Shown piece by piece: positions 1-12,931 of a stretch of DNA of 64,000 nt. Made by a program: the position numbers and the translations under genes. The stretch's first letter is position 1; every line of letters begins with the position of its first letter. Source of the DNA: Dipteronia dyeriana (lineage: Eukaryota; Streptophyta; Magnoliopsida; Sapindales; Sapindaceae); contig CM065303.1 in assembly GCA_032871835.1 (NCBI GenBank), positions 51,436,597 to 51,500,596 of the forward strand. Reading direction: 5' to 3'. The notes beneath the pieces were generated by a model. It saw only the letters and a list, made by a program, of their open reading frames with translations. It was not told the origin of the DNA and did no database searches.

Positions 1-283
1 GGATCGGAGAAGAAGAAGGTTCAAAGAAAAAGAAGAAGAGAATCAGAGAAGAGGATCGGAAAAGAAAAAAAAATGTATTTTTTTTTAAATGAAAAACAAA
101 AAACAAAAAACAAAAACAAAAAAAACATGTATTTTGTGTTTTTCAAATTTTGTAATGTTAACACTGATTTTGTTTTTTGTTTTTTGAAAATAAAATGAAA
201 AACGGTTAACAAACAAAAATTCGAAGTCGCTTTTGGGAAACAAAAATGAAAACGGGGCTGAAAAACAGCGGCAGGACGGGGCC
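1..283. mobile_element. Right end of a TTA-flanked (PIF/Harbinger-like) element
   Basis: The segment ends in GCAGGACGGGGCC followed by TTA at 284-286. Its reverse complement aligns closely with the left end of the repeat that starts at 6147 (GGTCCCGTCCTGCAGC, preceded by TTA). The rest is A/T homopolymer-rich with no credible reading frame. The left end lies outside the window. The TTA flank suggests PIF/Harbinger or Tourist-type, but with one terminus the class is an inference. Confidence 0.45.
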
Positions 284-777
284 TTAATTATTTAGGGTTT
301 TTGTAAATTAAAATTTGGGGTTAAATTGAGTATTTAATTAACTTGTTTATGGGTTGTTATTCATAAAGAAAGGCAAGAAATTCTAGAATTCTGGTTTTTG
401 ATTGGTTTTCAAAATAGGGATTTAGGGTGTCTATTACATCTTTTGATTGTTTGTAAATCTGTTAGTTAGTTAGTTACTACATGCTTTTTATTCACTGTGT
501 CTATGCTTAATCAAATTTAATTTAATCTGTAGTTAATGCTGGAATTTTTAATTAAAACTGCCCAATCCATAAAAATCTACATTAATTTATTGCGATGGAA
601 CTTTAAATATCCACTAAAATTTTCTGGTAATGACAAGAGAGTTGGACTATAAAATCAGGTTAAAGTGAATGTAATCTGATAGCAATTAGCAACACATTTG
701 TTAGTATTTGGTAAATATTTGTAGTATTTAGTGAACAAGTGTGCCTCCTATAAACAAGCTAACCTTCTGAAGACAAT
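284..777. other. Intergenic, nothing recognised
   Basis: AT-rich DNA with short open frames only. No repeat structure, splice-bounded exon or RNA gene was recognised. Confidence 0.6.
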
Positions 778-1205
778 TGTTAGTACTTGCTATCCGGCTC
801 ACATAGTGTGATGAAAGGAAGTAAATATCAGTTTCCTCTTATATATTTGTTTTTTTTTTTTGTTTTTTTTGTTTTTGGAGATATAAGGTATTAAAAAATA
901 AAAATATGTTTTAATATTTCCAATACTATTGACATATTTTCAATATTTTCTTAAATTTGAATCCCTATTTTTTCATGGAAACCAATATTTATTTAGGTGG
1001 TGTGATTTTATTGGTATATTTGTATGTATGTATAATGTATGTCAAGATTGATGTATATACATACATACAGTGTATGTATACATGAACATGTGTATTACAT
1101 AAGTAGCACTTTGCATGATTTGAATTAAAAAATTTAGTATGCTTCAACTTTATTCAAATGAAATTTGATCCCCAAAACCTCTTATAGATCATAAGATATT
1201 TGTTT
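778..1205 (+). repeat. Direct duplication, copy 1
   Basis: This stretch recurs in the same orientation at 3617-3998. Shared blocks include TTGTTAGTAYTTGCTATYC, CACATAGTGTGATG, a TGTA-rich stretch with GTGTATGTAT, and CTCTTATAGATCTTAAG-like sequence at the end. Small indels and substitutions separate the copies. It could be a segmental duplication or two copies of an unidentified repeat. No coding potential is visible. Confidence 0.75.
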
Positions 1206-1713
1206 ATTATATATAGGAATTGAGGGTGCTTACCTGGGCAAAACGGTTTTGAAACAAATTTGTTTTGTAATGCAACCGGGTTGATTGTACATATATATAA
1301 TTAACTCTTTTCGGTAGCTTAGGCAGTTAGGCCATGTTTAGTAAACTGAATAAGGGGAGGATTGGACTATTTTTAATCCTCCTTACCTTTGTAAGGTGTT
1401 TAGGGTCCAGCTGGATTGGACTCTTGGATCTCCAATCCAGTTGGACCCACCATATTCTCATTTTTTTTATTAAAATATTATAATAATCTAAGATTTAGAA
1501 AAGTTGAGAGACTCGAATCCAAAATATCATGGTATAAGAGTGTCACTGGGTCAACCTCATAGCTCATCTTATATTTAATGGAGTATTCTAAAATTTTTGA
1601 CAAAAATTGAACAATAACTTGATTTTGAAATTAGATAAATACCTCCTTTGTAGGAAGTTTTTCTTTTTCTAATTTCAAAATTACAAAGTTATTATCATTT
1701 ATCTATTAATTTA
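1206..1713. other. Intergenic; possible decayed MITE end at about 1338
   Basis: At 1335-1440 there is TTAGGCCATGTTTAGTAAAC followed by repeated GGATTGGACT motifs, like the ends of the TTA-flanked element at 51717. No partner terminus was found, so it is not called as an element. The last nine bases (1705-1713) are the left target duplication of the MULE that follows. Confidence 0.4.
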
Positions 1714-1933
1714 GGGAAATTATCATTTTCCCCCCTAATGTTTGTCCAATTGTTAAGACGAGGACAGAGTTTCACCATATTAGTCGGTCTCCCTGCCTCA
1801 AATTGAAAGAATGTATTATATGCCCCTTCTGTTTCATTTTCCATCCATAAAATGTATTATATACCCCTTGCTCCATTTAATTACTATTTTACCCTCAAAA
1901 TATTTATTAAAGAAAAAATATATTAAAAAACAA

Positions 1934-1990
<57 letters not shown>

Positions 1991-3097
1991 CCCTCATAAA
2001 TTTTCCCTAACAAATCATCATCTTCTCCACCAGACCGCCACCCTCTCCAACAAACCCAAACCCTAACCTAATCCTTCACAACTCAAACTCTAGCCACCAC
2101 CACACCTCAAAGACCAAACCCTAGCCACCACATTCTTTTTCTTTCGCCTATCCCTTTCCAATAGAGGAAATCGACGATCGATCTCTTTCTGGCCGACGCA
2201 TCTTTCTTCTCTCCCTATTTTCCCCATTCTTTCTCTTTCTTTCGGTCTCACTCTTTCTCTTCACATCAGGTCGAACCCATTTCTGGATTGAACCTAGTTC
2301 TGTGCTCGATCTGCTCCGGCCGCCGCATCTTCATTCTCTCGATCTGCTCCGGTTGGGGCTCGATCGAACCCGAAAACAATGATGGATGTTTGGTGATTGC
2401 TACTGAGAAAAATGGAGGCTCCTATAGAGATGTTATGGATTTGGTGGTGGTTATGTGGTTCGATTGATGGGTTTGCGGTGGTGTTTGGAGTTGACGATGG
2501 TCGTGGTAGGTGTTTGGGGTTGGAAATGGTGGTGGTGGTAGTCGTTTGGAGTTGATGATGGTGGGGGTGGTGGTTTGGAGTTGACGATGGTGGTTGAGAG
2601 AAAGATTGTGAATCTGGATCTCCATGTAATAGATTGGGTGTTGGTGGCTGGAATTTAATTGTAAATGTTTGGTGATGTTAATGGTTGTTTGATATTGTTG
2701 ATGATGATGATGTTGGTGTCTGTGTTTTACAGATCTTGGTTTGATTTTTTTTTTTTTCAGATCTGGGTTTGATTTTTTTGCTATTTGAGATATGCACTAG
2801 TTATTAAGTTAATAAATGTGTTTGATCTGATTTTTTTTTTTACAGATCTGGGTTTATGTTTGAATCTGAATTTTCCACCAAATTCATTTTAAAAAAAGGT
2901 AAAATAGCATTTTGGAGGGTAAAATAACATTAATGCCCTTCTTATTTAACGGTCAACGTCCAAATTGGACGGTAAAGGTGAAAGAAGGGGGTCTTTTAAT
3001 ATTTTTTTTTATTTTAATGGGTAAAACAGTTAATATGGTGAAACCATGTCCTCGTCTTAACAATTAGATAAATGTCAGGGGGAAATGATACTTTTTC
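1714..3097. mobile_element. Non-autonomous Mutator-like element with 9-bp TSD
   Basis: The ends are imperfect inverted repeats of about 70 bp. The left end starts GGGAAATTATCATTTTCCCC and the right end, reverse-complemented, starts GAAAAAGTATCATTTCCCCC. Both contain TTGTTAAGACGAGGACA and TTTCACCATATTA. A perfect 9-bp duplication, attaattta, flanks it (1705-1713 and 3098-3106), which is diagnostic for Mutator-like elements. The interior holds an (AAT)n microsatellite (about 1934-1990), a pyrimidine-rich stretch, a TGGTGG-rich stretch and three CAGATCTGGGTTTGAT-like repeats. No transposase is present, so it must be mobilised in trans. Confidence 0.88.
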
Positions 3098-3106
3098 ATT
3101 AATTTA

Positions 3107-3616
3107 TTGTCAACCTCAATAAAATTTATTTATTTTACTTAATTCAATTGTGGTTATTTATAGATGGGAAAATTTCATATAAGTCTCACATTTTTCACGA
3201 TCTATCACATTTTAAAATTTCTTTATCATTTTCATCAATTGAATCCCTATTTTTTTCAAAATTGATCACCTTAGTCTTAGTATAAATTGGAATAATGTGG
3301 CAAGCGATGTAGAAAATTTTACACCGCGAGCCACAAAAGTTAGTAAGTAAAAATGGAAAATTATTAGCTTTTTTTTAGGAAAATTAACCGTTTATATTAT
3401 TTTCAAAACAAATAAATAACTATTTTGGGTATGATAATTGCCAAAATTAACTATTTATATTTCAAAATATAGCAAAAAGAAAGCAAAGAAAGAAAAAGGA
3501 AAGAGATGTGCTTCAATAAATAGAAGCCCAATTTTGTGTAATATTAGAATATATCATAATATACATACAACGGGGGGAATCATATATAGTTTTGGGGTGA
3601 CTGATTCTTAACAGAA
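3107..3616. other. Intergenic, nothing recognised
   Basis: AT-rich DNA between the MULE and the second duplication copy. No gene or repeat boundary was identified. Confidence 0.6.
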
Positions 3617-3998
3617 TTGTTAGTATTTGCTATTCAGGCCACATAGTGTGATGGAAGGAAGTAAATATCAGTTTCCTTTTATATATTTGATTTTTTTTTT
3701 TGGAGGTACAAGATATATTAAAAATATTTCTGAATATTTACAGTACTATTGACATATTTTCAATTTTTTCGTAAATTTAAATCCCAATATTTTCATCGAA
3801 ACCGATATTTATTTAGTTGGTATATTTTTATGTATGTGTGTCAAGATAAATGTATATACATACAGTGTATGTATGCATGAACATATGTATTACATAAGTA
3901 GTACTCAGCATGATTTGAATTAAAAAAAATTAATATGCTTCAAACTTTATTTAAATGAAATTTGATCCAAAAACCTCTTATAGATCTTAAGGTATCTG
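3617..3998 (+). repeat. Direct duplication, copy 2
   Basis: Second copy of the segment at 778-1205, in the same orientation, with a shorter TGTA-rich part. The sequence on either side is not shared, so the duplicated unit ends close to these coordinates. Confidence 0.75.
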
Positions 3999-6146
3999 AA
4001 GAGATAGAAAAGAAGATTGATGTGTCATGCAATGCTTAATTTGATATGAAAAATATACCCAGAAAAATATACTTGTTGTTTCACATGAAAAATCTCAGGA
4101 AAATGAACTTATTATTTGCAATGTTTTAGTATTTACTGCATGCTTTCAGTTTAGTCCATTTTTTTTTTTACGTTTTGATATTGTTTTGATATTAATATTC
4201 ATTTGCTTTGCACAATGTGGAATGAATTTGTTTGAAGTCATTGTTTATTATGAGGCAAATATTGTTGAGTGTGGTCACTGTGATGCTGAAAACATCAGTA
4301 TCACTTCATTGCAGTATGATCTGCATCCCATGTTTGAGGTACACACTGGTTAGATATCATCAGATGAGATGCCTGTGCCCAGACACATTAGACAGCAACT
4401 GCTGTTTTGTTTTTGTGTTTCCTGATAAATAGATGTAGAACAAGTGTCTGATTCCTAAATGGCTTTGAGGGACCATCTTAAATTAAAGACTAAGTGACTT
4501 TACCTGGAGCGAATTGAGGAAATCTTTTCAATTCACCGCATTCTGACACATCTTTTTTTGGTCAAATTCCATCGTTTAGGTCTCGTAATTGCTGTTTTTG
4601 CTATTTTAGGATAATTTTGTTTTAGTCATAAGTTGACTTTGACAAGACAGAATCGTCTGTCGTCAATTCTGGTTTGATTAGGGTGGTTTATAGTATTTAT
4701 TTTCGCAATTATCTCAATTTTGCTATTTTTAATAATTTTTGCTAATTAGCCCCGTTTATTGTCCAATAAGGATTAGTGTTAGGCTTTATCGCTTTAAAAA
4801 GAGTTGTAAGTCGAAAGGCTCATTTTCATATTATTTAATAAAAATTTAAAGTTTGTTTTCACTTTGTTTATGATGGATTTCAGATTATTACGGGAATATA
4901 GACATTGGTTTTATTCTTTTTGTGTTTTCTGTTGCGTCATAAATGTAAATGTTGATTGCATTGGGATTTCCTATGAGTTTCAAACATTTAGAGAAGATGA
5001 TCATCAACAGAAAAAACAACCAAAAAATAATAATAATCAAAAGAGATTTTAACACTACAAAAGCTCTTATGACCCATAGAGAAGCTATACATAAACTCAC
5101 TGTCTGAATTTCCTGATGATGAATTGAAGTTATAATCATTTTATAAATGGAAACTATGGAAACTATCTTCTTTAAAATTTCAAATTTGTACTATTGACGC
5201 ATGAGAGTAGATGACAGACGAGATCAGCAATCCATTTTTTTTTAATCAAAACAATATTCAAGAGGTCTTACTGTCTTAGGGTTTGGACCTGGTTTTTTCT
5301 TTAATATCCGAACTGGATTCGGATATGAATCTTTTCACACCCAATCTAGATCAAGATAAGATCCGAAACGATGAACTGTAAAAAAATTAAGGGGGATACT
5401 AACTTTCTAAGTTGTACTTTCTGATTTTTACCAAATTATCATTTAATATCAGTTTTTTTTTTTTTAATTATCAGATACATGCATCATCCGTGTTCTTAAG
5501 TTACTCAACTTTTTTTTTTCTTTTGAATAATAATTTTAAAAAAGAAAATAGATTCACCAAAATCAAGTTGTTGATGACCGTAACTGAATTCGATTTGTGT
5601 ATACCGTTTTGTATTAGTAAATAATAATAATAAAAACTCACGGCTTCAATTATAACGTGATTCCATGATAACACTTTTTTATTTTTTTTCAAAAAACAAA
5701 AACGATAACACTTTATTAAACATAGACAAATGAACATGTGTGGAACTTATATATGTGCTCTCCCTTGTTAATTAGTATTTCTTTTCCTTTATTATAGGAG
5801 TTGGTCTGGTCCTAATTCAATTAGGATTATGATTCATTTAGGATTTAGGATTAATCAATGTAATTGACAGTATATATACTGATATACACACACGAGATTT
5901 ATACTTACAAATGGACTCGATTATCAATCAATATTCTCAATTCGTTTATGTTATTTCAAATCGATTCGAAGTATGTATAAATTACATGCTATTATTGTTG
6001 TTAATTTTCAAATCACCATCATCTCCTCTCCTAATATAGTTATCAATATATATATATAAGGTGGTGATTTATATATGATAGGTTAGTGATCATTTGTGTC
6101 ATAAATAGAGTTAGACTAACAATTCATGTGTAGACGTGTAGTCTTA
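3999..6146. other. Intergenic; one weak exon-like stretch at 4230-4330
   Basis: Mostly AT-rich without convincing genes. A frame at about 4231-4329 (+) reads through FEVIVYYEANIVECGHCDAE and ends in a TAG. Its composition is more protein-like than the surroundings, and its ECGHC motif faintly resembles the zinc-finger half of YABBY proteins. No start, second cysteine pair or matching exon was found nearby, so it is not called as a gene. Confidence 0.3.
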
Positions 6147-7110
6147 GGTCCCGTCCTGCAGCTGGTTTTTAGTCCGTTTTTGTTTTTATTTTTTTAAAAT
6201 GATTTCGAAAACGCGTTCGTTAACCGTTTTACATTTGATTTCGAAAAACAAAAAAAAATGAAAAACAAAACCAGTGTTAAAAGTGAAAGATTTGAAAAAC
6301 ACAAAAAATGTATATTTTTGGTTTTTGTTTTCCACTTTTTTATATAAAAAAATTAATTTTTAAAAACTATTAATTATACTGTTATGTATTTGATTAGGAC
6401 AAGACAGAACAAGATTTTCAAATGACCAAAGTGTCCATCTTATATATATATATACATTATAATTATTATATATATTATAACATTATATATTAATATATAT
6501 TATATAATCTTAATATATCATATATATATAATTATAATATATATTAATATATATATTATATAAAATATTATATATTATAATATTTACATATTTAGTATAT
6601 TAATATTCTATAATATATATATAATATTATGATTATATATATTATTAAATATAATATAATATTTATATAGGATATAATGTAATATATTATGTATTTAATA
6701 TATAAAATAATATATATAATATTATAATAAATATTATATATATATATTGTAATTATTTATTTATAATTTAAGAGTTTAGTTTTGATTAATTCATTTTTTG
6801 AATTAATTTTTTATGTATTACTTTTTTTTAATTTAAAAATTACAATACAAAAATTATATTGGTTAATTATGTAATCAATTTGTTTATAGTTTTAATAATA
6901 TTAAACAAAATGTCAAAATTGAAATTTTAATTTTTAATAGTTTTCGGTTAACCTACCAGACGCGTTTTTTCGGTTTTTATTTTCAAAATACAACTTTCAG
7001 TATATGCTACCATACGCTTTTTTAGAATTCGAAATTGAAACCAAAAACACTGTTTTTATTTTCATTTTTATTTTTAAAAACAGTAACTGAAAAGCGTTTA
7101 TAAGACAGAC
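6147..7110. mobile_element. TTA-flanked element, relative of the one ending at 283
   Basis: The left terminus GGTCCCGTCCTGCAGC is preceded by TTA (6144-6146). Over about 120 bp it aligns with the reverse complement of 160-283, including GTTAACCGTTTT. The interior (6430-6760) is almost pure A/T with many TATA steps. A matching right terminus was not found with confidence; the 7110 limit rests on diverged sequence similar to the left end at 6950-7100. Confidence 0.4.
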
Positions 7111-7262
7111 TTTTAGTATTTTTTTTTTCCTTTTACAAAGAAAAAAATTTGATATTAAATGACAATTTGGTAAAAATAAGAAGATAAGGCAATTAAGTTA
7201 ATTATTGGTTAGAATTGTAAATAAAAGGGAAAAGAGATTTTCTACTTACAATCCATTTTTAT

Positions 7263-7866
7263 TGAAATTAAAATTCGATATAAACAAAACGAATTTAAAT
7301 TACAGTTCACCATCGGAAGCGGGATCGAACACCTGTGATTGTATCACCGATCGGAGGAGAATCACATATTCGGAAAATCCCCTTTGATCACAATGCAATT
7401 TACCCACACTTTGATCTTGGATGAGAGAAAATTCTCTCATGATTTTCTCCACATCACTTTGTGTTTATCACTCTGTATATTGTGTTCTTTCTATTGTACT
7501 TACATTGAAGCACACACATTCTATACATCTACTACACATACTTCACATGCCTTGCGTTGCACAACACACACACATGCCTTGCATTGCACAGACAATGCCT
7601 TCACTTCCCATGCACACACTCAAATACACGTTCACCTTTTAGTGTTGTGTAAACTTGTGTGTATTTCTATCAGATTCTAAAACCGATACTTGCCTCTTAT
7701 AAAATTGCTCAAGCAGTTATTGGTGTATGGGCTCATGCTTGGGCTCATGCTTGGGCTTGGACTTTGGTTTGGTCTACATGGATTTTGGGCTCTCCATGTA
7801 TTGCTTGTGTTCTTAGTCCACTTTGGTGTATAATGGGTCTCTAACCCATACCCAAATATACTAACA
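7263..7866 (-). repeat. 3' LTR of the old copia element
   Basis: 604 bp, TG...CA bounded, and matching 23995-24604 through most of its length. On the plus strand it ends with CCCAAATATACTAACA. A CAC/CAT-rich portion with TGCATTGCACA-type repeats is shared with the other LTR. The purine-rich gagtgagaga abutting it on the minus strand is a plausible polypurine tract. Confidence 0.9.
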
Positions 7867-10800
7867 TCTCTCACTCGTACAAGTGGGGCCAACAAAGTTA
7901 AGTTACCACAAGCCCATCATAGGTGCAACGTACATTATTAATCAACATCTGTCATTCCCCAAATGGCGTAAGATGTGATACATACAGAGGAATCTTTGAG
8001 CCTTTAAACATTCAAACACAAGTATTATCATAATTATCAAAAGTGTTCATACGGGTAAATGCATCGTGTAACCTATACACAATCAATATATATAAAAGGG
8101 AGCTAACAATCTTAATTGTAAATTCTCTATTTACAAGAGATAATATTGTTCATTATTGTATCCTAGATTTAATTTATATTTTTTATCACTCTAAAGCATA
8201 CTTAATCCCTCAAAAGTTATGTTTGACTTTATCACATTTCATATACTCACAATTGTAACAAATATGACTGGTCGATTAGTGAATACATAAGTTAGATAAA
8301 ATTCATTAAATCTTTCCATTTTATCTTTATCTTTCCGTCTCCAAAACAACTGTTATCTTAGAAGTGCCTCATAGGCTGAATTATCATAGCCATAGAAATA
8401 ACACGCTAAATGTGCTAATATTATCCTGTCACTTCAAGATAGAGTGAATGCTCACAATAACACTGTTTGAAGTTAATGTAAAACTTCAGTGGAAGTTACA
8501 CAATGAGGAAGAAGGGATTTATTCTCTTATTTTCCACAACAGTCACATATAACACACATGGTATAAAACACATGTTACAGTGAATTTCATTCTAAATAAG
8601 AATGCATATGTCTTTATATTATTCACTGTACAGATTTTAGTCTAGTCATAACTTTCGTGACTAACCTGAGTTCTTAAAAGCTCGCCTCTCTCTGGCGCCA
8701 CATTAATATCTCACATCTGGCTTGAATCAGGTATAAATGATAGTGGGATCTATCATGATCGGTTCTAAAATATATTAGTATATTTATTATGAACCTTATC
8801 TTGACAAAGTCAAGGCGACATATTCATATATACTAGCTCCACAAGAATATATCCTACATATTCTCTAATATATATGTGTCTCATCTCAGCTTGCTATCTC
8901 AGCAACTAAGGTGACCACACTTGTAAGAATGACGGTCTCAACCTGAAGACATATTTCTATTACATTATGTGTATAATTATGCTAGCATTAACAGTAGCTT
9001 TCCTTACTATTAAAGTTATATCATAATCCTCTCAATCTAGGATTATATTGGTATACATTTACCAATCTTGTAGTATAATTTCTATTGAGCCTTGTACATA
9101 TCTCAATGTACACTAACTAGCTAGTCGTACTTTCAAGGTACGTCATAATCATTTTAACAACTTCTCAATGTTGTAATAAAGGATTATAATTGTGTCCACT
9201 CACCAATCTTATGACGTAACTAATGATAGACTGTATATATATAACAATGTATATGAGACTCTGCATGATACTAACTTGAAGAACTTGTAATTAATAACTT
9301 GATCTTATGGAGTTTCAAGGTACACATTGAGGCTAAGAGTTTGTACTTTCACAATAGGAGTATTTATGAGCTTATAATTGCTCATTCCGAATCAACTCTC
9401 ACTCCTAATATATATAAGCCACATTGCTCATATAAAATCTCAAAGAAATTTGAGAATTACCATTTCATTATGGTTTTACAAACTCTTCATTATTTCTAGC
9501 CAAGACATATAGTCCACATATATAGATAATATAAAAAATTATCCTTAACCTATTTAGTGTACTTACCATGGCTATCTTTAGTCATCATTAATCTACAAGA
9601 CATTACAGCTTGATGAAATAAAAGATACCACTTTTTAGAGGATTGTTTCAAACCATACATTAATTAAGCAAGCACACTTGTGTGCTCTTGGTCTTTTGAA
9701 ACAAAAAATTTACCGGCTACTCCATGTAAATCTCTTCCTCTAGTTCTCTATCGAGAAGTACAATCATTACATCTATTGATATAATTCTAGATCCAAAATT
9801 GTTACTAGTGCTAGAATAAGGCGTATGGAAGAAAACTTTACTTCTAGAGAATAAGTTTCTTCATTTACGATTAATCACGTCTTATACCTCTCATTATTAT
9901 TTTCCGTCTTACGTATGATATATGTGGAACCCGTACGTTCATAATGGTCTAATGACCGGACGGTAAGTGAACCAAGTCTCGAACATGATCACTTTTCTAA
10001 AATTCATCTCCCATTTCCATTGCTTTCATTACTTAGTAGATAGAAGTGATAGCTCAATTCTAAAATCTTTGGCTCATCATAGTCAAGTGAAGTAATCATC
10101 AAAACTTCCCTTTCAATCTCCGAAAGATGACATGGGATAATTTTGTGATTATTTCCACGAGTTGGTAATTTATTATAATGGCTGGTTCAACAGTTGTTTC
10201 ACTCCCTCTAGGGATGAAAGATCCATATGTATTTCTACTCCCACTAGGGTGTAGACTTCCACTTCCACTCCCACTAGGGATGGAGGATCAAATTAAATTT
10301 TAATTTACCGCCACTCGCGTATTAACACTGATCATCTAATTCTAAAAGTTAGATATCTATATTAAATTCTCTTCTACTAATAAATTCATTCTCTAATAAT
10401 GACATATTGTGATTCTAATTCAGTCACACTTCTATCTAATTATACACCATCATTTATTTAATCATTTGGAATGCACAGCGTGTCAAACAAAGATACAACT
10501 TCTCTTCTTGCATCCAATTTCTCATTTCTATTAGATGGATTAAAAACATAATCTGCATCCCCCATGGTTGTAAACTAGTCATACCAGACTACCTACCTGT
10601 CCAGAATTGTTTGATCTTGTGGAACATGATTAAGTAAGTAGGCAGCAATTAACATTTCTTTTAGTAAGATACTAAATAATTCACTTGCGCCATCACAGAC
10701 TTAACCATTTTCAACAGTACTTAATTCCTTCTTTCCGTTACACTATTTTGCTGCGGAGTCCTATGAATAAATAAATATCTTTTTATATCTTTCTTACTAA

Positions 10801-12931
10801 TTAATTCCTTGAACCATTCAGAAAGATATTTACGTACTTGGTTTATTCTTTAAACTCAAAAGGCTTATCATCTAATATGATCCTCAACCAAACAATCTGA
10901 ATGCAATCCAATGCTTTCAATTTGTAAGAGGTCATATATATATGATCGAGACGTCTAGAGATATTAATGAATGTAACTAGACATGAAATTTCAATCTAGT
11001 CTTTACATTCATTCATTCAATCACAAATGTAATAATGAATTAGTTGTAATGAAATTCCTGATCTAGTACTTTATTAAATGGTTTTCTAGTTATTTTTCTT
11101 GCTAGATAATTTGCATGACCTTTAAGATAAATGAGTCAAATTAGTCCTCTTTGACCGATATACTCATTCTATTTAGTCCAACATGACTTAATCTAGCATG
11201 CCAAACTATCAACACCGTTACCGTTGTAATGATTGAAAAATAAACAAAATTATAACTATCTCTTTTGATGTATAATACTATAAAACCATTAAGCAACTAT
11301 CAAGTACCATATGAATATAATTTGCTAAAATAATATTCATACAACCATCATGATCATTAACGATAACTCGAATCAATGAGGATAACGTGGACACTAAAAA
11401 CCAATTAGATATGAAGTATATATTAGAACATCATGGAGTACAAAATTAGGCTACCATGCAAACCCAATTTGTAAGTACTTAACTCCAAAAAAATGTTCCA
11501 ACACATACATCTTGCCTTTAATTAGCTAATTTTACTCAAAGTGTACTTTACAGTTTCTTGTTGGCAGCTGGTATATCTTTACTTATCTACTGTCCACAAA
11601 GGACAAGATTCAAAAAGAAAATACATAGCCAGAAACTTAAGCATAACTTAACAAATTCTTGAGTTTGGGTTTTACCCTTTTCGACTCAATGCATTTATGA
11701 GTGAAAATGACCCAGCTTGTCACAACTGCAACAAGCTATTTTAGTTTTGTCCTTCCTCAATTCGTTTTCCCTCAACTTCTTGCATATTCCGAACTAAGAT
11801 TAAGTGGTTATGACTAGATCCTCTTCCCTTTTTGGAAATATCTATTTTCACTAATATGCTCAAAACTAAAAGTTTTGAAAGGTAAACCATTTTACTTAAA
11901 TCCTATTGTACTTATAAAATAAACATGTGAGTCTACTATTTACGTTACTTCACAACATAATGCGAGCAATTTAACTTCTAGCTTGATAAGCGTTTACTTC
12001 TTGTATGTCGAGCAAATAAGTACAATACTGAGGTTCAATCATGATTCATGTTATAGTCTCAAGAGCTTCTTACTCTTAAAATACCTAAACCATTTTTGTA
12101 TCTATCCTCTAGATTACACGATTTAGTTTATCGCTACCAAATTGGCCACAATATTATAGATATATACTTTATATTTTATGCTAATCTATGTAGAGACATA
12201 CAATCTACTATGCAAGCATATTAACTTCCAAAAGTACAGACATTTAATTTTGCTGCAAACGCAGACCGAACAAATGATGAAACAATTTAAATAACAGAAT
12301 CGAAATGTCGTCAAAGCATCTAATTACCTTCCGTTTCCAAAAATTTAATCATCATAAATTCAGTATTTTGCGTAAAATTCTAATTATAATATTGTACTCA
12401 ACAATTTAGAATTTCCAAAATAACAGATGAATATAATGCACAAGTCCCAACAAAATATTCTATGGGTCAAACCGTTTTTACTACAAAGTAAATAAACCAA
12501 AATTATTTACTACTTACTACAAAACGGTTTAGTAGAACAACAATATTTTCTAAAACATAGGACTTTGTATGCTATTCATTCTATACGTTTCATATTCATA
12601 TCGATCACCATTGAGAAAGACTCTATAAATCTTCACAACTCATCAAATTATCATTTTCTAAAAAAATTGGCCATATTTCGCGTGTGCAATAACTCATGTG
12701 CCTAGTACTATGAATATTTATTGCGGATGTAGTAGATCGCTTCACATTCCCAAGAATGTAACGCTCCTCTACGATTTCTAGTTCACACGTTATAAGACCA
12801 AAATACATCATGGTACCTTACTCTAGCTTTTCCAACCTTATATATCTATTAACTCTTTGAGAAATTTCATTAAAAGACTATCCACTGCATCTTTCAACAT
12901 AAAAGCACGAGTCATTGACTGCGGCTATATG
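7867..12931 (-). pseudogene. Decayed copia gag-pol
   Basis: No long frame survives, but minus-strand translation shows copia landmarks in order. A gag zinc-knuckle remnant CCSCDKLGHF lies at about 11695-11750. A GAG-pre-integrase motif WHARLSHVGLNRMS lies at about 11160-11210. The integrase motif RTPQQNSVTERRN lies at about 10725-10770. RT remnants are LLDRELEEEIYM (about 9718-9765) and YGLKQSSKKWYLLFHQA (about 9605-9660). In the family this polyprotein supplies capsid, protease, integrase and reverse transcriptase/RNase H. Here it is broken throughout by stops and indels. The protease and RNase H could not be located confidently. The gag N-terminus lies towards 12900 and is not recognisable. 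Confidence 0.8.

Noticed and set aside
1335..1640. Possible TTA-flanked MITE beginning TTAGGCCATGTTTAG
   Set aside because: No matching right terminus or duplication was found.
2422..2625. Thr/His/Pro-rich frame inside the MULE at 1714
   Set aside because: It arises from a TGGTGG-rich low-complexity stretch in the transposon interior.
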